Assembly: GCF_013778325.1 (NCBI RefSeq)
Contig: NZ_JACEIB010000024.1
Location: 1-64,000 of the forward strand
DNA length: 64,000 nucleotides
Reading direction: 5' to 3'
Source: Sphingomonas chungangi
Lineage (GTDB): Bacteria; Pseudomonadota; Alphaproteobacteria; Sphingomonadales; Sphingomonadaceae
The translations under genes were made by a program, and so were the position numbers. Shown piece after piece: positions 8,622 to 17,627 of this stretch; position 1 is the first letter of the stretch; the number at the start of each line of letters is the position of its first letter. Under the pieces are notes generated by a model, which was given only the letters and a program-made list of their open reading frames with translations, was not told the origin of the DNA and did no database searches.

Positions 8622-9475
8622 CAGGGCCGACGATAGACGATCGCATCGTCCAGGCGAACAAGTTCGAAACGATCGCTGATCCGCGACATGGATTCTGTGT
8701 GCCCCAAGCAGAGGAAGCCGCCGGGGTTTAGGCTTTCGAACAGACGCCGGGCCGCCACGTCGCGCGCCGCATCGTCGAAATAGATCAGGAGGTTTCGGCA
8801 GAAGATGACGTCGAACCGGCCCTGCGCGGCCACGCTGCGCGCGTCGATGAGATTGGCTTCAGTGAGATGGATCGATTCCTTGAGATCGTCGACGATCTCT
8901 CGAACATGTCCCTTCACCGGGCCGAAATAGCGATTGCGGACATCATCCGGCAGGCGCGCCAGTGCCCGCTCGCCGTATCGGCCTCGCCGCGCATGCGACA
9001 GCGCGGCGGTATCGACGTCCGAACCGACGATTTCGATGTTCCACGAGTCCACCATCGGCCAGTTTTCGAGCAGCCAGATCGCGATGGAATAGGGTTCATC
9101 GCCGGTCGAGCAGGGGAGCGACCAGATCCGCACGAGATCGCCCGGGCGGCGCGTTTCGACGATCCGCGGCAGGATGTCGCGCGAAAGGGCAGCAAGCTGG
9201 CTCTCTTCGCGATAGAAATAGGTTTCGTTGATCGTGAAGGCGTTGATCAGCGCCTGAAGCTCGTTCCGATCGAACGGCAGCGCCGCCACATAGCGCGATA
9301 TATCCGGAATGCCGGCCTTCGCCATCCGATCGGCGACGCGCCGCTCGATATAGTAGCGCTTGGTTTCGCCGAAGATCATGCCGGTGCGGTCGTACAGGAT
9401 CGCGCACAGCCGGTTCAGGTGATCGGGGGAGAGCGACGGGGGCGCCTGGGGGATCGGGTCTGCCGCCAGCGTCAC
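8621..9475 (-). CDS. cheR: Chemotaxis protein methyltransferase CheR
   Basis: A 284-residue S-adenosylmethionine-dependent enzyme that methylates receptor glutamates. The N-terminal helical domain contains INAFTINETYFYREESQL. The catalytic domain has the SAM pocket IWSLPCSTGDEPYSIAI, the acidic GSDVD and FCRNLLIYFDD. The open frame extends to 9574, but the start is placed at the GTG at 9475, giving a four-base GTGA overlap with the cheB stop and the family's usual length; the extra 33 upstream codons read through cheB in another frame and look like low-complexity Arg. It lies between cheB and cheA in the operon. Confidence 0.93.
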   Translation of the reverse strand: MTLAADPIPQAPPSLSPDHLNRLCAILYDRTGMIFGETKRYYIERRVADRMAKAGIPDISRYVAALPFDRNELQALINAFTINETYFYREESQLAALSRDILPRIVETRRPGDLVRIWSLPCSTGDEPYSIAIWLLENWPMVDSWNIEIVGSDVDTAALSHARRGRYGERALARLPDDVRNRYFGPVKGHVREIVDDLKESIHLTEANLIDARSVAAQGRFDVIFCRNLLIYFDDAARDVAARRLFESLNPGGFLCLGHTESMSRISDRFELVRLDDAIVYRRP

Positions 9476-10563
9476 CTCGGGCGCGCCAGTTCCAGGAGGG
9501 CGCCCGCGATCCGATCGCGCGGAAGGATCATTGCGGCCCCGCCACGCTCGACGAGCGCGCCGGGCATGCCCCAAACGACGGCGCTTTCTTCAGCTTCGGC
9601 GATCGTCAGGCCGCCGCGCGCATGGAGCTCTGTCATCAACTCGGCTCCATCATCACCCATCCCGGTCATCAACACGCCGACGAGCCGTTCGGGCGCAACG
9701 ACGCCTAGCGCGCTTTCGACCAAACGATCGGCGCTCGGATGCCAGAGCCGGTCCGGATCCTCTGGCGCCGGCATGGCGACCAGGCGGGCTCCGCGGCGGG
9801 TGACGATGAGATCGGCATCGCCGCGCCCAATATAGATATGCCCCGGTTCGATCGGCGTCGGCTTCGCAACCTCACCGACGGCCAGGGCGCAGGCCCTGTC
9901 GAGCCGCCGCGCGAGCTGCCCGGTGAAGCTCGCCGGCATGTGCTGGGCGACCAGGATCGGCCATGGGAATGTGGCGGGCAACGCGGTGAGGACCGCGTCG
10001 AGCGCCGGCGGCCCGCCCGTGGAGGTGCCGATCAGGACGATCGCGCCGTCCTCGGGCGCTGCCCATTCGACCGGCATCACGCGTCCGCGGGTACGAGCAG
10101 GCTTCGGCCGGCGCCGCGTTCCGGCACTCTGAAGGCGCACGCGCTCGGCGAGGCGGGCGGTGCGGGACAGGCGGGCGCGGGCGGCGGCGCGCACTTTCTC
10201 GACCAGCAGCGGCGCAAGCGCGTCGATCTCGAGCGAGATTGCGCCGCCGGGTTTCGGCACGAAATCGACCGCGCCGAGTGACATCGCCTCCAGCGTTTCC
10301 TCAGCCCCCTCGGCGGTCAGTGCGGAGACCATCACCACTGGCGTCGGCCGCTCCAGCATGATCCGGTCGAGACATTGCAGGCCGTCCATGCCGGGCATGT
10401 GGATGTCGAGCGTCACCACGTCGGGCGCGAATTCGGTCAGCACGGCGATCGCCTCTTCGCCGCTGCGGGCGGTCGCGACGACGAAATCCTCCTGCTGGCC
10501 GAAGATGTCGGACAGCAGTCGCCGCATCAGCGGCGAGTCGTCGACGATGAGCAGCCGAGTCAC
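9472..10563 (-). CDS. cheB: CheB protein-glutamate methylesterase/deamidase
   Basis: A 363-residue response regulator-enzyme. The receiver domain (1-120) has Asp8/Asp9 in IVDDS, phosphoacceptor Asp53 in TLDIHMPGMDG and a conserved lysine in DFVPKPGG. A charged linker (about 130-170) precedes the methylesterase domain with its Ser-His-Asp triad: GTSTGGPPAL, AQHMP and MTGMGDDGA. It removes methyl groups from the receptor in balance with CheR. It begins three bases downstream of the triple-CheW stop. Confidence 0.95.
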   Translation of the reverse strand: MTRLLIVDDSPLMRRLLSDIFGQQEDFVVATARSGEEAIAVLTEFAPDVVTLDIHMPGMDGLQCLDRIMLERPTPVVMVSALTAEGAEETLEAMSLGAVDFVPKPGGAISLEIDALAPLLVEKVRAAARARLSRTARLAERVRLQSAGTRRRPKPARTRGRVMPVEWAAPEDGAIVLIGTSTGGPPALDAVLTALPATFPWPILVAQHMPASFTGQLARRLDRACALAVGEVAKPTPIEPGHIYIGRGDADLIVTRRGARLVAMPAPEDPDRLWHPSADRLVESALGVVAPERLVGVLMTGMGDDGAELMTELHARGGLTIAEAEESAVVWGMPGALVERGGAAMILPRDRIAGALLELARPR

Positions 10564-10565
10564 GG

Positions 10566-11936
10566 TCAGGACGTGGCCGTGTCTGTCTGCAGCGCCGTGA
10601 GTAGGTCGCGCTCCGTGCCGTCGAGAAGCTCGGCGGGTTCGATCAGGAGGGCGATGCTGCCGTCGGGCATCATGGCGGTCCGGTCGAACAGTCGCGTCTC
10701 GTCGGAGATGCTTGGCGCCGGGGAGACGCTGGATGCCTCCAGGCGGCGGATCTCCGTCACCTCGTCGACGATGAAGGCGGCCTTCAGGCTTCTCAGGCGG
10801 ACGACGACCGCGCGGCGGCGCGTATCGGCCTGCTCCGTCTCGCCAAAGCGCCTGCGCTGATCGATCACCGGGATGGCATGGCCCCGCAGGTTCATCACGC
10901 CTTCGACGAAGCCGGGCGCCTTCGGGAGCCGCGTCAGCACGTCCGGCACCCGGACGATCTCGTCCACCGCCATCGCGGGCAGGCCGAAATTCTGCGTGCC
11001 CAGACGAACGATCAGAAAGGGTTCGGTTGCTTCTGTCGCCATTTCGGCCACATCCTCCGGTCGTTCGTCGCGCCGCTCCGGCATGTGAGTCATGAGCGCT
11101 TCGGTGAAAAGCTGGTCCGCCGCGAGGATCGAGATCAGGCGGCGCCCGCCTTCGAGCCGGGCGATCGCCTGGATGCGTGCCTCGCTCGCGCGTCTGGCGA
11201 TGACGGTGGGCACGGGATCGACATCAGCCTCGTCGACGGCCAACACCGATCGCATCGACGTCACCGCGAGCCCGATACGATGCCCGCGCATGGTGGCTAC
11301 GACGATTCGGGTCGGGCGCCCGCCAACGTCCTCCGACAGTCCCAGAAGCGGGGCGAGGACCAGGATCGGCAGCAATTCGCCCCGATGTTCAACCGTGCCG
11401 AGGACCGCACGATCAACATCCGGAAGCCGGGAAATTTCGGCCGGAACGGCGACCACCTCCGACACCTGATCGAGCGGGAGCGCGAATTCCTGACCGCCCG
11501 CGACAAACGAGATCAGATCGAGCGTTGCGGCTTCGCTCGCTTGCTCCTTCGTGGCAATCATGCGGGCCCGAGTCGCGGCCGTGCGCGCTGGCGCCTGCCG
11601 CAGCGCGAGTCCGACCAAAGCCTCAATATCGAGCGCCTTGGTGCGGCCCTTCCGGTCAACGACCTCCCGAACCTCGTCGACCAGCAGCGCGATCGGGTCG
11701 GCACGATCGAGGACCATGATCCGGTCCCCGCTCGCCGTCCCGCCCTGAAGGACGGAGACCGAAAGGATCGGGACCGCGGTGCCTCGGACATTGCCGAGAC
11801 CGATCATGCCGGCGGGCGCATGGGGAACGCGGGTCGTCGCGGGCAGCTTCATCACCTCCCGGACGCTGTCCGCCGGGAGCGCCTGCAGGCGGCCTGCGGC
11901 ACGGAAAGTCAGGAAGCGCGACGGGTTTTCAGCCAC
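10566..11936 (-). CDS. cheW: Triple-domain CheW coupling protein
   Basis: A 456-residue protein built of three consecutive CheW domains, where ordinary CheW is about 150-170 residues with one. Domain 1 is about 8-130 (FLTFRAAGRLQALPADSVREV), domain 2 about 137-275 (LISFVAGGQEFALPLDQVSEVV) and domain 3 about 305-440 (FLIVRLGTQNFGLPAMAVDEIV, followed by GVMNLRGHAIPVIDQ). Each repeats the strand pattern and the GxxxxRGxxxPIL-type motif. No kinase or receiver domain is attached. It presumably bridges receptor and CheA and may link several CheA/receptor units at once. It lies between the receptor gene (two bases) and cheB (two bases). Confidence 0.9.
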   Translation of the reverse strand: MAENPSRFLTFRAAGRLQALPADSVREVMKLPATTRVPHAPAGMIGLGNVRGTAVPILSVSVLQGGTASGDRIMVLDRADPIALLVDEVREVVDRKGRTKALDIEALVGLALRQAPARTAATRARMIATKEQASEAATLDLISFVAGGQEFALPLDQVSEVVAVPAEISRLPDVDRAVLGTVEHRGELLPILVLAPLLGLSEDVGGRPTRIVVATMRGHRIGLAVTSMRSVLAVDEADVDPVPTVIARRASEARIQAIARLEGGRRLISILAADQLFTEALMTHMPERRDERPEDVAEMATEATEPFLIVRLGTQNFGLPAMAVDEIVRVPDVLTRLPKAPGFVEGVMNLRGHAIPVIDQRRRFGETEQADTRRRAVVVRLRSLKAAFIVDEVTEIRRLEASSVSPAPSISDETRLFDRTAMMPDGSIALLIEPAELLDGTERDLLTALQTDTATS

Positions 11937-11938
11937 GA

Positions 11939-13861
11939 TCAGGCCCCGGCCGGCACCAGCGCGGTGGACAGCGATGCGATCTCCTCGATCGCCGCGGCAA
12001 GGTCCTCCGCCCCCTGAGCCTGCTGGCGCGCGGCGCTGGCTGCCTCCTGCGCCGCAGCCGCTGCTTCCTGCGCGACGCTCGAAATCTGTTCGGTGCCCGC
12101 GCGGACCTGGCGGGCGGCGGTGATGATGCTTTCCGCGCCCTGGATGATCGCGTCGCTGCTGGAAGCGAGCGCGGCGAGTTCGGTTACCATCGTATCGAGG
12201 CGGGCGATCACAGCATGGTTGCGGCTCACCTCAAGTTCGCCCGCGCCGGCGATCAGTTCGAGATCGCGGCGCAGATCCCCGATCTCGTCCTGCATGCGGC
12301 CGACGATGTCCTTGGCGCCATCTGCATTCTCGGCAGCGGTGCGCGACAGGTTGCGAATATCGCTGGCGACCGTCGCGAAACCCGACCCGGCATCGCCCGC
12401 ACGCGTCGCTTCCACTGAGCCGGAGACGGCCAGCATGTTGATCTGCACCGCGACCAGCGCGAGCCCGTCGACGAGGCGCTCGATCCGGCGCGTGGTGTCG
12501 GCCAGGCCCAACATCAAAGCGCCGATCTCGCGCGATTCCTGGAGCGCGGTTGCGACGCCGTCGACGAGGCGGCGAACCACGTCGCGGCCATCGTCGATCA
12601 GGGTCTGTAGGGCCGTCACTCTCTCGTTCGCCTCGGCGGCCCGCTGCATGGCGGCCGCAGCAGACTTTTCGATCTGCCCCATCGCGGTGTCGGCCTGCAG
12701 GGTTGCGGAGGACTGCAACTCGGCTCCCTTGCCGATCTGGTCTATCGCAACGAGGATCTGGGCGGCGGATCCGGAAATTTCCTGCACAGTCGCTGACAGC
12801 TCCTCGGCCGCAGCGGAGATCTGCGCACCGAGGTTCGTCGTCGCGCCGTCGGCCGACTGCTCAGCGATCGTCGCGATCTCCTCGGCCGCCTGATGGCTCT
12901 GATCGAGCGACTGGCTCTGCTGTTGCACCGCCTGCTGGGCCTCGGCTGCGGCCGCGGATTGCTCCTCCGCGGCGCTCGCGACTTGCTCTGCGCCCCTGCC
13001 CGCCTCGCGGGCCGCCGCTTCTGCCTCTGTCGCCGCCTGGACGATGGTCTGTGCGCCGTCGGCCAGGATCGCGAGATCGTCGCGGCTTGTCGCCAGACGC
13101 TGCATCAGGCCACGGCCGCCCGCGCTCTCACGCGTAGCGCTGTCTGACGCATCCTTGATACGTTTCGAAATCGCCTGCACTGTCCCGCGGATCTCGTCCG
13201 AAAGCTTGCGGATCTCGCCGGCACGGGCCTCAGACCCTTCCGCGAGCATACGCACTTCGTCCGCCACGATCGAGAAGCCGCGACCGTGATCGCCCGCCCG
13301 CGCCGCCTCCAGCGCGGCATTGAGCGCTAGCAGCCCGGTCTGCTCCGATACGTCAGATACGTCTCGGCTGATCGCGCCGATACCGCCGGCCTTCTCCTCG
13401 AGCGAGGCGATGACAGCGACCGAGGCGAGCTGGCGGTCGGCATTCAGTTCGATGGCCGAGATCGATCCCTCGATCTGCGCGTGAGTATCGATGAAGCTCG
13501 TCTGCAACTGCTCGGTCCGCATCAGCGATGCCACGGCCTGATCGCGCGCCTCGCCAAAGTCCCGCACGAGCGAGCTGATGGAGCCGGACGATTCCTGCGC
13601 GGCACTGGCGGCCTCTTCCGCTCCACGCGAAATCTGGTCCATTGCGCGCTGCAACTCGGCTGCGGCAGACGCCGCCTCGCCGACGCCGCTGGCCAGCTGC
13701 AGTGAAGCTGCCGCGAGCCTTTCCGATGCTCCGCCCTTCCGCGCCGACATCCTCTCCCGCGCCGAACGATGGGCGCGCGGCTTTGGCTGCTGAGGCGCCG
13801 ACGCATCCTCGGCATTGGGGGCTTTCCGCCCCGTTATCGCGGTCTTTTTTACAAGCGCCAT
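11939..13861 (-). CDS. Soluble chemoreceptor with two signalling hairpin tips
   Basis: A 640-residue Ala/Glu/Gln-rich coiled-coil receptor with no signal peptide, membrane segment or recognisable sensor domain. It has two receptor modules. The first has a canonical tip near residues 168-208 ([21 protein letters not shown]). The second has a divergent tip near 468-508 ([21 protein letters not shown]). Flanking helices also repeat ([16 protein letters not shown] near 74-89; [17 protein letters not shown] near 373-389). It ends in LVPAGA, without the CheR/CheB-tethering pentapeptide. The frame is open from 13966 but the ATG at 13861 has a GGGGATGAG ribosome site. It is the first gene of the operon. 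Confidence 0.9.
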   Translation of the reverse strand: MALVKKTAITGRKAPNAEDASAPQQPKPRAHRSARERMSARKGGASERLAAASLQLASGVGEAASAAAELQRAMDQISRGAEEAASAAQESSGSISSLVRDFGEARDQAVASLMRTEQLQTSFIDTHAQIEGSISAIELNADRQLASVAVIASLEEKAGGIGAISRDVSDVSEQTGLLALNAALEAARAGDHGRGFSIVADEVRMLAEGSEARAGEIRKLSDEIRGTVQAISKRIKDASDSATRESAGGRGLMQRLATSRDDLAILADGAQTIVQAATEAEAAAREAGRGAEQVASAAEEQSAAAAEAQQAVQQQSQSLDQSHQAAEEIATIAEQSADGATTNLGAQISAAAEELSATVQEISGSAAQILVAIDQIGKGAELQSSATLQADTAMGQIEKSAAAAMQRAAEANERVTALQTLIDDGRDVVRRLVDGVATALQESREIGALMLGLADTTRRIERLVDGLALVAVQINMLAVSGSVEATRAGDAGSGFATVASDIRNLSRTAAENADGAKDIVGRMQDEIGDLRRDLELIAGAGELEVSRNHAVIARLDTMVTELAALASSSDAIIQGAESIITAARQVRAGTEQISSVAQEAAAAAQEAASAARQQAQGAEDLAAAIEEIASLSTALVPAGA

Positions 13862-14537
13862 CTCATCCCCACATGTCGGATCGCCCTGACATAACAGGCT
13901 TCTCTCCGCACGCCAGCGATGGTCTGCGGCGGTAATTGGAAGCCAAGCAGTGAGAGAACGGCTCACGTCTTGATGAGCGGGTTATAAAAACGGCAAGATC
14001 CATCAATGGACGATGTCCTACGGTAGGTGCGGCCAGCTTGTTTTTTGAACCGGACTAACCGGCACCCGCAGGTCGAACAATGGGGGGTGGTCTGGAGAGA
14101 ACCACGAGACCTGCACGCCGCACGAACGACCGGTTCCGGACATAACCGTCGTCCAGTGCAGTGGGCCCCGATCACGGCTTCGTTTAAGGTGTAGTCGTTC
14201 GAACTATGGGTGCCATTCGCTAGAGCCCAACAGGCTTACCGTCGGCTGTTGAGAATCACTATGAGGTGCGGGAACGGCCGTCATTGGGCGCTTCCCTGCC
14301 CGGCCGCTTGCGACCAGTCCAAGCTACTCCGCGTCCGACGATCGAACGTCCGGTCACACCCGAACCGAAAATTCGCATGAGACCCGGTAACCGTTCGGCA
14401 GGGCGCTGACGCCGTAAGTTGAGCGGCGGTTTCGATACGGCTCACGTCTGTCTGCTGATGCCCGCAAGCTCGTTAAAAATGCTGGTTCTCAGAGCTTCGT
14501 CCGTTGGAGTGGCGTCAGCTGCGGGCCCTGATACTCA
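13862..14537. other. Non-coding stretch between the chemosensory operon and clc
   Basis: About 676 bases without a convincing gene. A 70-codon minus-strand frame at 13963-14175 has arginine- and cysteine-rich shadow composition and no ribosome site. The region just upstream of 13861 must hold the promoter of the chemosensory operon; an AT-rich patch TTATAAAAA lies at about 13981-13989. No strong terminator, tRNA or repeat was recognised. Confidence 0.6.
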
Positions 14538-15827
14538 TCAGCGGTCAGCATCTCGGTCCCTCGGGGTGAACCCGTGTGACAGCCCGTGGTAGAGACGTTC
14601 GGGACAGATAACGCTCGATGCCGCGTCGGCGATCAGCGCGGTGGCCAACAGTGGTAAAAGCAGCCCATGGCTGGCAGTCGCCTCCGAAATAATCACGACG
14701 GCTGTTAGAGGCGCCCGGACTACTCCGGTGAAATATCCCGCCATACCGAGCAGCACGACAGTGCCAGCAGGCGCAAGTGGAAACAGATGCCTCAGGAGTT
14801 CGCCCAGCCCGGCGCCCGTCGCGAGTGAGGGCGCGAATATTCCGCCCGGCAGGCCCGAGACGGCAGTCGCCAAGGTCGATACAAACTTCGCCGGACCAAA
14901 CCATGACGGCGCATCCACGCCGGTAATGATCAAACGCGCTGGTTCGTAGCTGGTCCCCCAGGTCAGCCCGGTAGTACAGCCGACGACCGCGACGACGAGG
15001 CCGGCTATACCTGCAGAGAGGCCCGGATGCTCGCGTATCCGAAGCAAAGGCTTCGCTTGGGATCGGCTGAAATCGAGCATCAATCGGGCGAACAATCCTC
15101 CCGTGAGGCCTCCAATAATACCTGCGATCGGTGTCACGAGGAGCGCCTGCTTCAGGGGCAACGTATTGGTCATGGCTCCGAAATAGACGTAGTCGCCGGA
15201 CAGACCGAGACTTACCATGCCCGAGATGAGCACCGCAGTCATGACGAGCAGCGTCATCTTCTGTTCGTAGGCGGCTGCCAATTCCTCGATTGCGAAGGTC
15301 ACGCCGGCGAGCGGGGTGTTGAAGGCTGCGGCAACACCGGCGGCTCCGCCCGCGATCATAACCGAGGCGCGGACCGGCATCCGAAAAAGACGGTGCGCGT
15401 AAGCCATGATCGTCGCGGAGATCTGGACCGTCGGTCCTTCGCGGCCGACGGATGCGCCGACGAGCAATGCGCCGATGGTCATCACAAACTTGACGACCGC
15501 CGTCTTCGCGGATGCGAGCGACATCATCGCACCTTCCGGATCTTTCCGCGCCGCCATGATCTGTGGAATGCCCGAGCCCCGTGCATCGGGCGCGATCCGT
15601 CGCGTCAGCCACACTAACAGGGCAAAGCCAGCCGGCGTCGCCAGAAGCGGTGCCCATTTCTGTCTTTGCACGACCATCAGGAAGAGATGGTTCGCCGTAT
15701 CCGCCACCTTGGCGAACACCAGTGCGACTAGACCGAGCGCGACCGCGCCGGTCAGAATTGCCATTCGGCGGCGCCATACGGGAGCCGTAGGACCGTGACG
15801 ACGGGCGAGCACTCGGACTCGGTCCAT
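14538..15827 (-). CDS. ClC-family chloride channel/transporter
   Basis: A 429-residue inner-membrane protein of the ClC family, which exchanges chloride for protons or conducts chloride. The selectivity motifs are present: GSGIPQI, GREGPTVQ with the gating glutamate, and GLPGGIFAPSL. A tyrosine equivalent to that coordinating the central chloride lies in RLYHGLSHG near the C-terminus. There are no CBS domains. The frame is open to 15917, but the only start there is TTG. The ATG at 15827 has a good AGGGG ribosome site seven bases upstream and gives a normal N-terminus. The motifs differ from fluoride-specific CLC-F proteins, so fluoride export is not proposed. Confidence 0.9.
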   Translation of the reverse strand: MDRVRVLARRHGPTAPVWRRRMAILTGAVALGLVALVFAKVADTANHLFLMVVQRQKWAPLLATPAGFALLVWLTRRIAPDARGSGIPQIMAARKDPEGAMMSLASAKTAVVKFVMTIGALLVGASVGREGPTVQISATIMAYAHRLFRMPVRASVMIAGGAAGVAAAFNTPLAGVTFAIEELAAAYEQKMTLLVMTAVLISGMVSLGLSGDYVYFGAMTNTLPLKQALLVTPIAGIIGGLTGGLFARLMLDFSRSQAKPLLRIREHPGLSAGIAGLVVAVVGCTTGLTWGTSYEPARLIITGVDAPSWFGPAKFVSTLATAVSGLPGGIFAPSLATGAGLGELLRHLFPLAPAGTVVLLGMAGYFTGVVRAPLTAVVIISEATASHGLLLPLLATALIADAASSVICPERLYHGLSHGFTPRDRDADR

Positions 15828-16037
15828 CTTTTTACCCCTGGTCATCCGCGGCGCCTCGGCAGAGGCGGGCGAAGCACTTGGAGTTGCCGATTCTGGCTGT
15901 CCTGCCGGTAAGCTCAACGACTATCCTTATGCTGTTATCCCGAGCACGCTTGCGCTCGAATCGCGTAGAGGCACTGAGCGAGGCTCTCGGCTGATGCGAC
16001 CGATCTGTCCACGGTGAGATAGGATTGACGGCTCCTG

Positions 16038-16292
16038 CTACGCGCCGATCAATGCATCCAAACGCTTCCGCAGACTTTCCCGCCTCTCCGCGGATGTCCC
16101 ATGGCGGGGGCGCATCAGAGCAAGTTCGTCGACGACGGCGTCCCTGACCCGGTTCGTTGCGGCATCGTCGAGCAGACCTGTCTGACGCAACTCCTTCGTC
16201 AGCTGAAGCAGCCCCACAACCGCTGCCCGTGACCGAAAACCCAAGAGGTTGAGTTCGCTATGGATATGGCGATCGTCACTCTCGCTTGTCAT
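16038..16292 (-). CDS. Small helical hypothetical protein overlapping mscS
   Basis: An 84-residue charged protein with predicted helices and no cysteine or membrane segment. The ATG at 16292 was chosen because AGGAG lies six bases upstream; two ATGs just upstream are too close to that site or lack one. It overlaps the 3' end of mscS by 17 bases and so is probably co-expressed with it. The C-terminus is rich in Arg, Glu and Leu. No family was recognised and no function is proposed. Confidence 0.6.
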   Translation of the reverse strand: MTSESDDRHIHSELNLLGFRSRAAVVGLLQLTKELRQTGLLDDAATNRVRDAVVDELALMRPRHGTSAERRESLRKRLDALIGA

Positions 16293-17187
16293 CTTCATCT
16301 CCTGCCGGACGCGCATGATCCCCTGTCTCTTTCGCCCGTGTGAGGGGCAAAGCTTCCTTGAAGGTGAGCGTGCGATAAGGGAAAGGTATCTCCATTCCGG
16401 CCTCGTCAAGCGCACGCTTCACTGCCCGAACGACACCATCGCGCGTGCGGTGCATCTCAATAGGTTTCGATCCCGCCCACCAGCGCACCGTGAAATTCAT
16501 CGAGCTGTCGCCGAACTCGGTCGCGAACACGTCGATCCGCTTGTCCGCGTCGATACCCTCGACGCTTCGCACCGCCTTCTCGATTACCGCCGCCGCCGCG
16601 TCGAGGTCCACATCATAGCCAACGCCCACGGTCACCGAGTAGCGGCGCTGGGTCTCGTCGGTCAGGATCTTGACCGGGTTCTTGAACAGGAAGGAATTGG
16701 GCACCACCACCAGCTCGTTCGACAGGTGGCGCAGATGGGTATCGCGCAAACTGATATTCTCGACGCGCCCGGCCACATCCTGGCACTCGATCATGTCGCC
16801 GATCCGCATCGGCTTGCGCAGCATGATGAGAATGCCGGCCAGGAAATTCTCGAAGATGTCCTTGAACGCGAAGCCGACGGCGACCGATCCGAGTCCGAGA
16901 ACGGCGAGGATGTTGGCCGGCGTGACACTCGGCACCACGATCGACATCGCAATCAGGATGCCGACGATCCAGATCGCAACGCCGATCAGCGTTTCGCCGA
17001 GGTTGACGAGCGTGCCGCGCGTGTCGGTCTGGCTCAACATGCGCTCGGCGAGGCGGCGTGAGAATCTGACGATCGCCCAGGTCGCGACCAGCACCAGCAG
17101 CGCGATCGCCATCTGGGGGAGCAGTTTGATGAACTCCGTCGCCATCTCCCACAGGCGATGGAACAGGATGTTGACGAGATTCATCAT
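16276..17187 (-). CDS. mscS: MscS-type small-conductance mechanosensitive channel
   Basis: A 303-residue inner-membrane channel. Three N-terminal hydrophobic helices end in the pore-lining TM3 (LGLGSVAVGFAFKDIFENFL, the Gly/Ala-rich packing helix of MscS). The beta domain follows with GRVENISLRDTHLR, then a C-terminal alpha/beta domain with VGVGYDVDLDAA and a charged tail. It opens under membrane tension to release solutes in hypo-osmotic shock. The frame extends upstream to a TTG at 17217; the ATG at 17187 (or 17184) gives the normal MscS N-terminus, although no strong ribosome site is visible. Confidence 0.92.
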   Translation of the reverse strand: MMNLVNILFHRLWEMATEFIKLLPQMAIALLVLVATWAIVRFSRRLAERMLSQTDTRGTLVNLGETLIGVAIWIVGILIAMSIVVPSVTPANILAVLGLGSVAVGFAFKDIFENFLAGILIMLRKPMRIGDMIECQDVAGRVENISLRDTHLRHLSNELVVVPNSFLFKNPVKILTDETQRRYSVTVGVGYDVDLDAAAAVIEKAVRSVEGIDADKRIDVFATEFGDSSMNFTVRWWAGSKPIEMHRTRDGVVRAVKRALDEAGMEIPFPYRTLTFKEALPLTRAKETGDHARPAGDEDDKRE

Positions 17188-17320
17188 AACAAAATCGGGC
17201 GCTCCATGACATGCCAACGCATTACGGGCCGAATGCTCCCCATCTTGTACCGAGGCTGTGGAATCGTCCGCCGGTCCGGGGTATCGTTCCCCCAGGAGAG
17301 ACCAAGAAGGGCATCAAGCC

Positions 17321-17605
17321 ATGGAGACCCACCAAGCAATCGAACCGTCCTTGAGCCGCAAGCTGGCAAAAATGGAGCATCAGCGATCTTATGCCTCCAA
17401 CCAGGCGGCAATCGCCGCGCTGGAACTCGCGACCGCCCTGTCTACCGTCCTGACCCGCCGACTGGGGCAGGATTTCGCGGACGAACTCTGCGCCGAATTG
17501 CGAACGCGCGCACAAAGCCTTCTGGCGGACGATTTTACCAGCCAGTGCACCGCTAACATTGTCAGCGAACTGGCGGATTGGCCGATCTGGAAATCCGCGC
17601 ACTGA
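17321..17605 (+). CDS. Small hypothetical helical protein
   Basis: A 94-residue soluble, probably all-helical protein (METHQAIEPSLSRKL start). It stands alone on the plus strand between divergent mscS and convergent DUF389. The ATG at 17321 is preceded by AGAAGGG about ten bases upstream. There is one RRLGQDFADELCAELRTRAQ amphipathic helix in the middle and a Trp-containing end (ADWPIWKSAH). A 126-codon frame on the opposite strand overlaps it but looks like a shadow. No family was recognised. Confidence 0.5.
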   Translation: METHQAIEPSLSRKLAKMEHQRSYASNQAAIAALELATALSTVLTRRLGQDFADELCAELRTRAQSLLADDFTSQCTANIVSELADWPIWKSAH

Positions 17606-17627
17606 GGGACGCGGGCTGCGGCAAGCT

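Noticed and set aside
13963-14175. 70-codon minus-strand frame between the receptor and clc
   Set aside because: No ribosome site and atypical Arg/Cys composition.
15828-16037. Fluoride riboswitch before the ClC gene
   Set aside because: ClC motifs are of the chloride type and no fluoride-riboswitch-like sequence was recognised.
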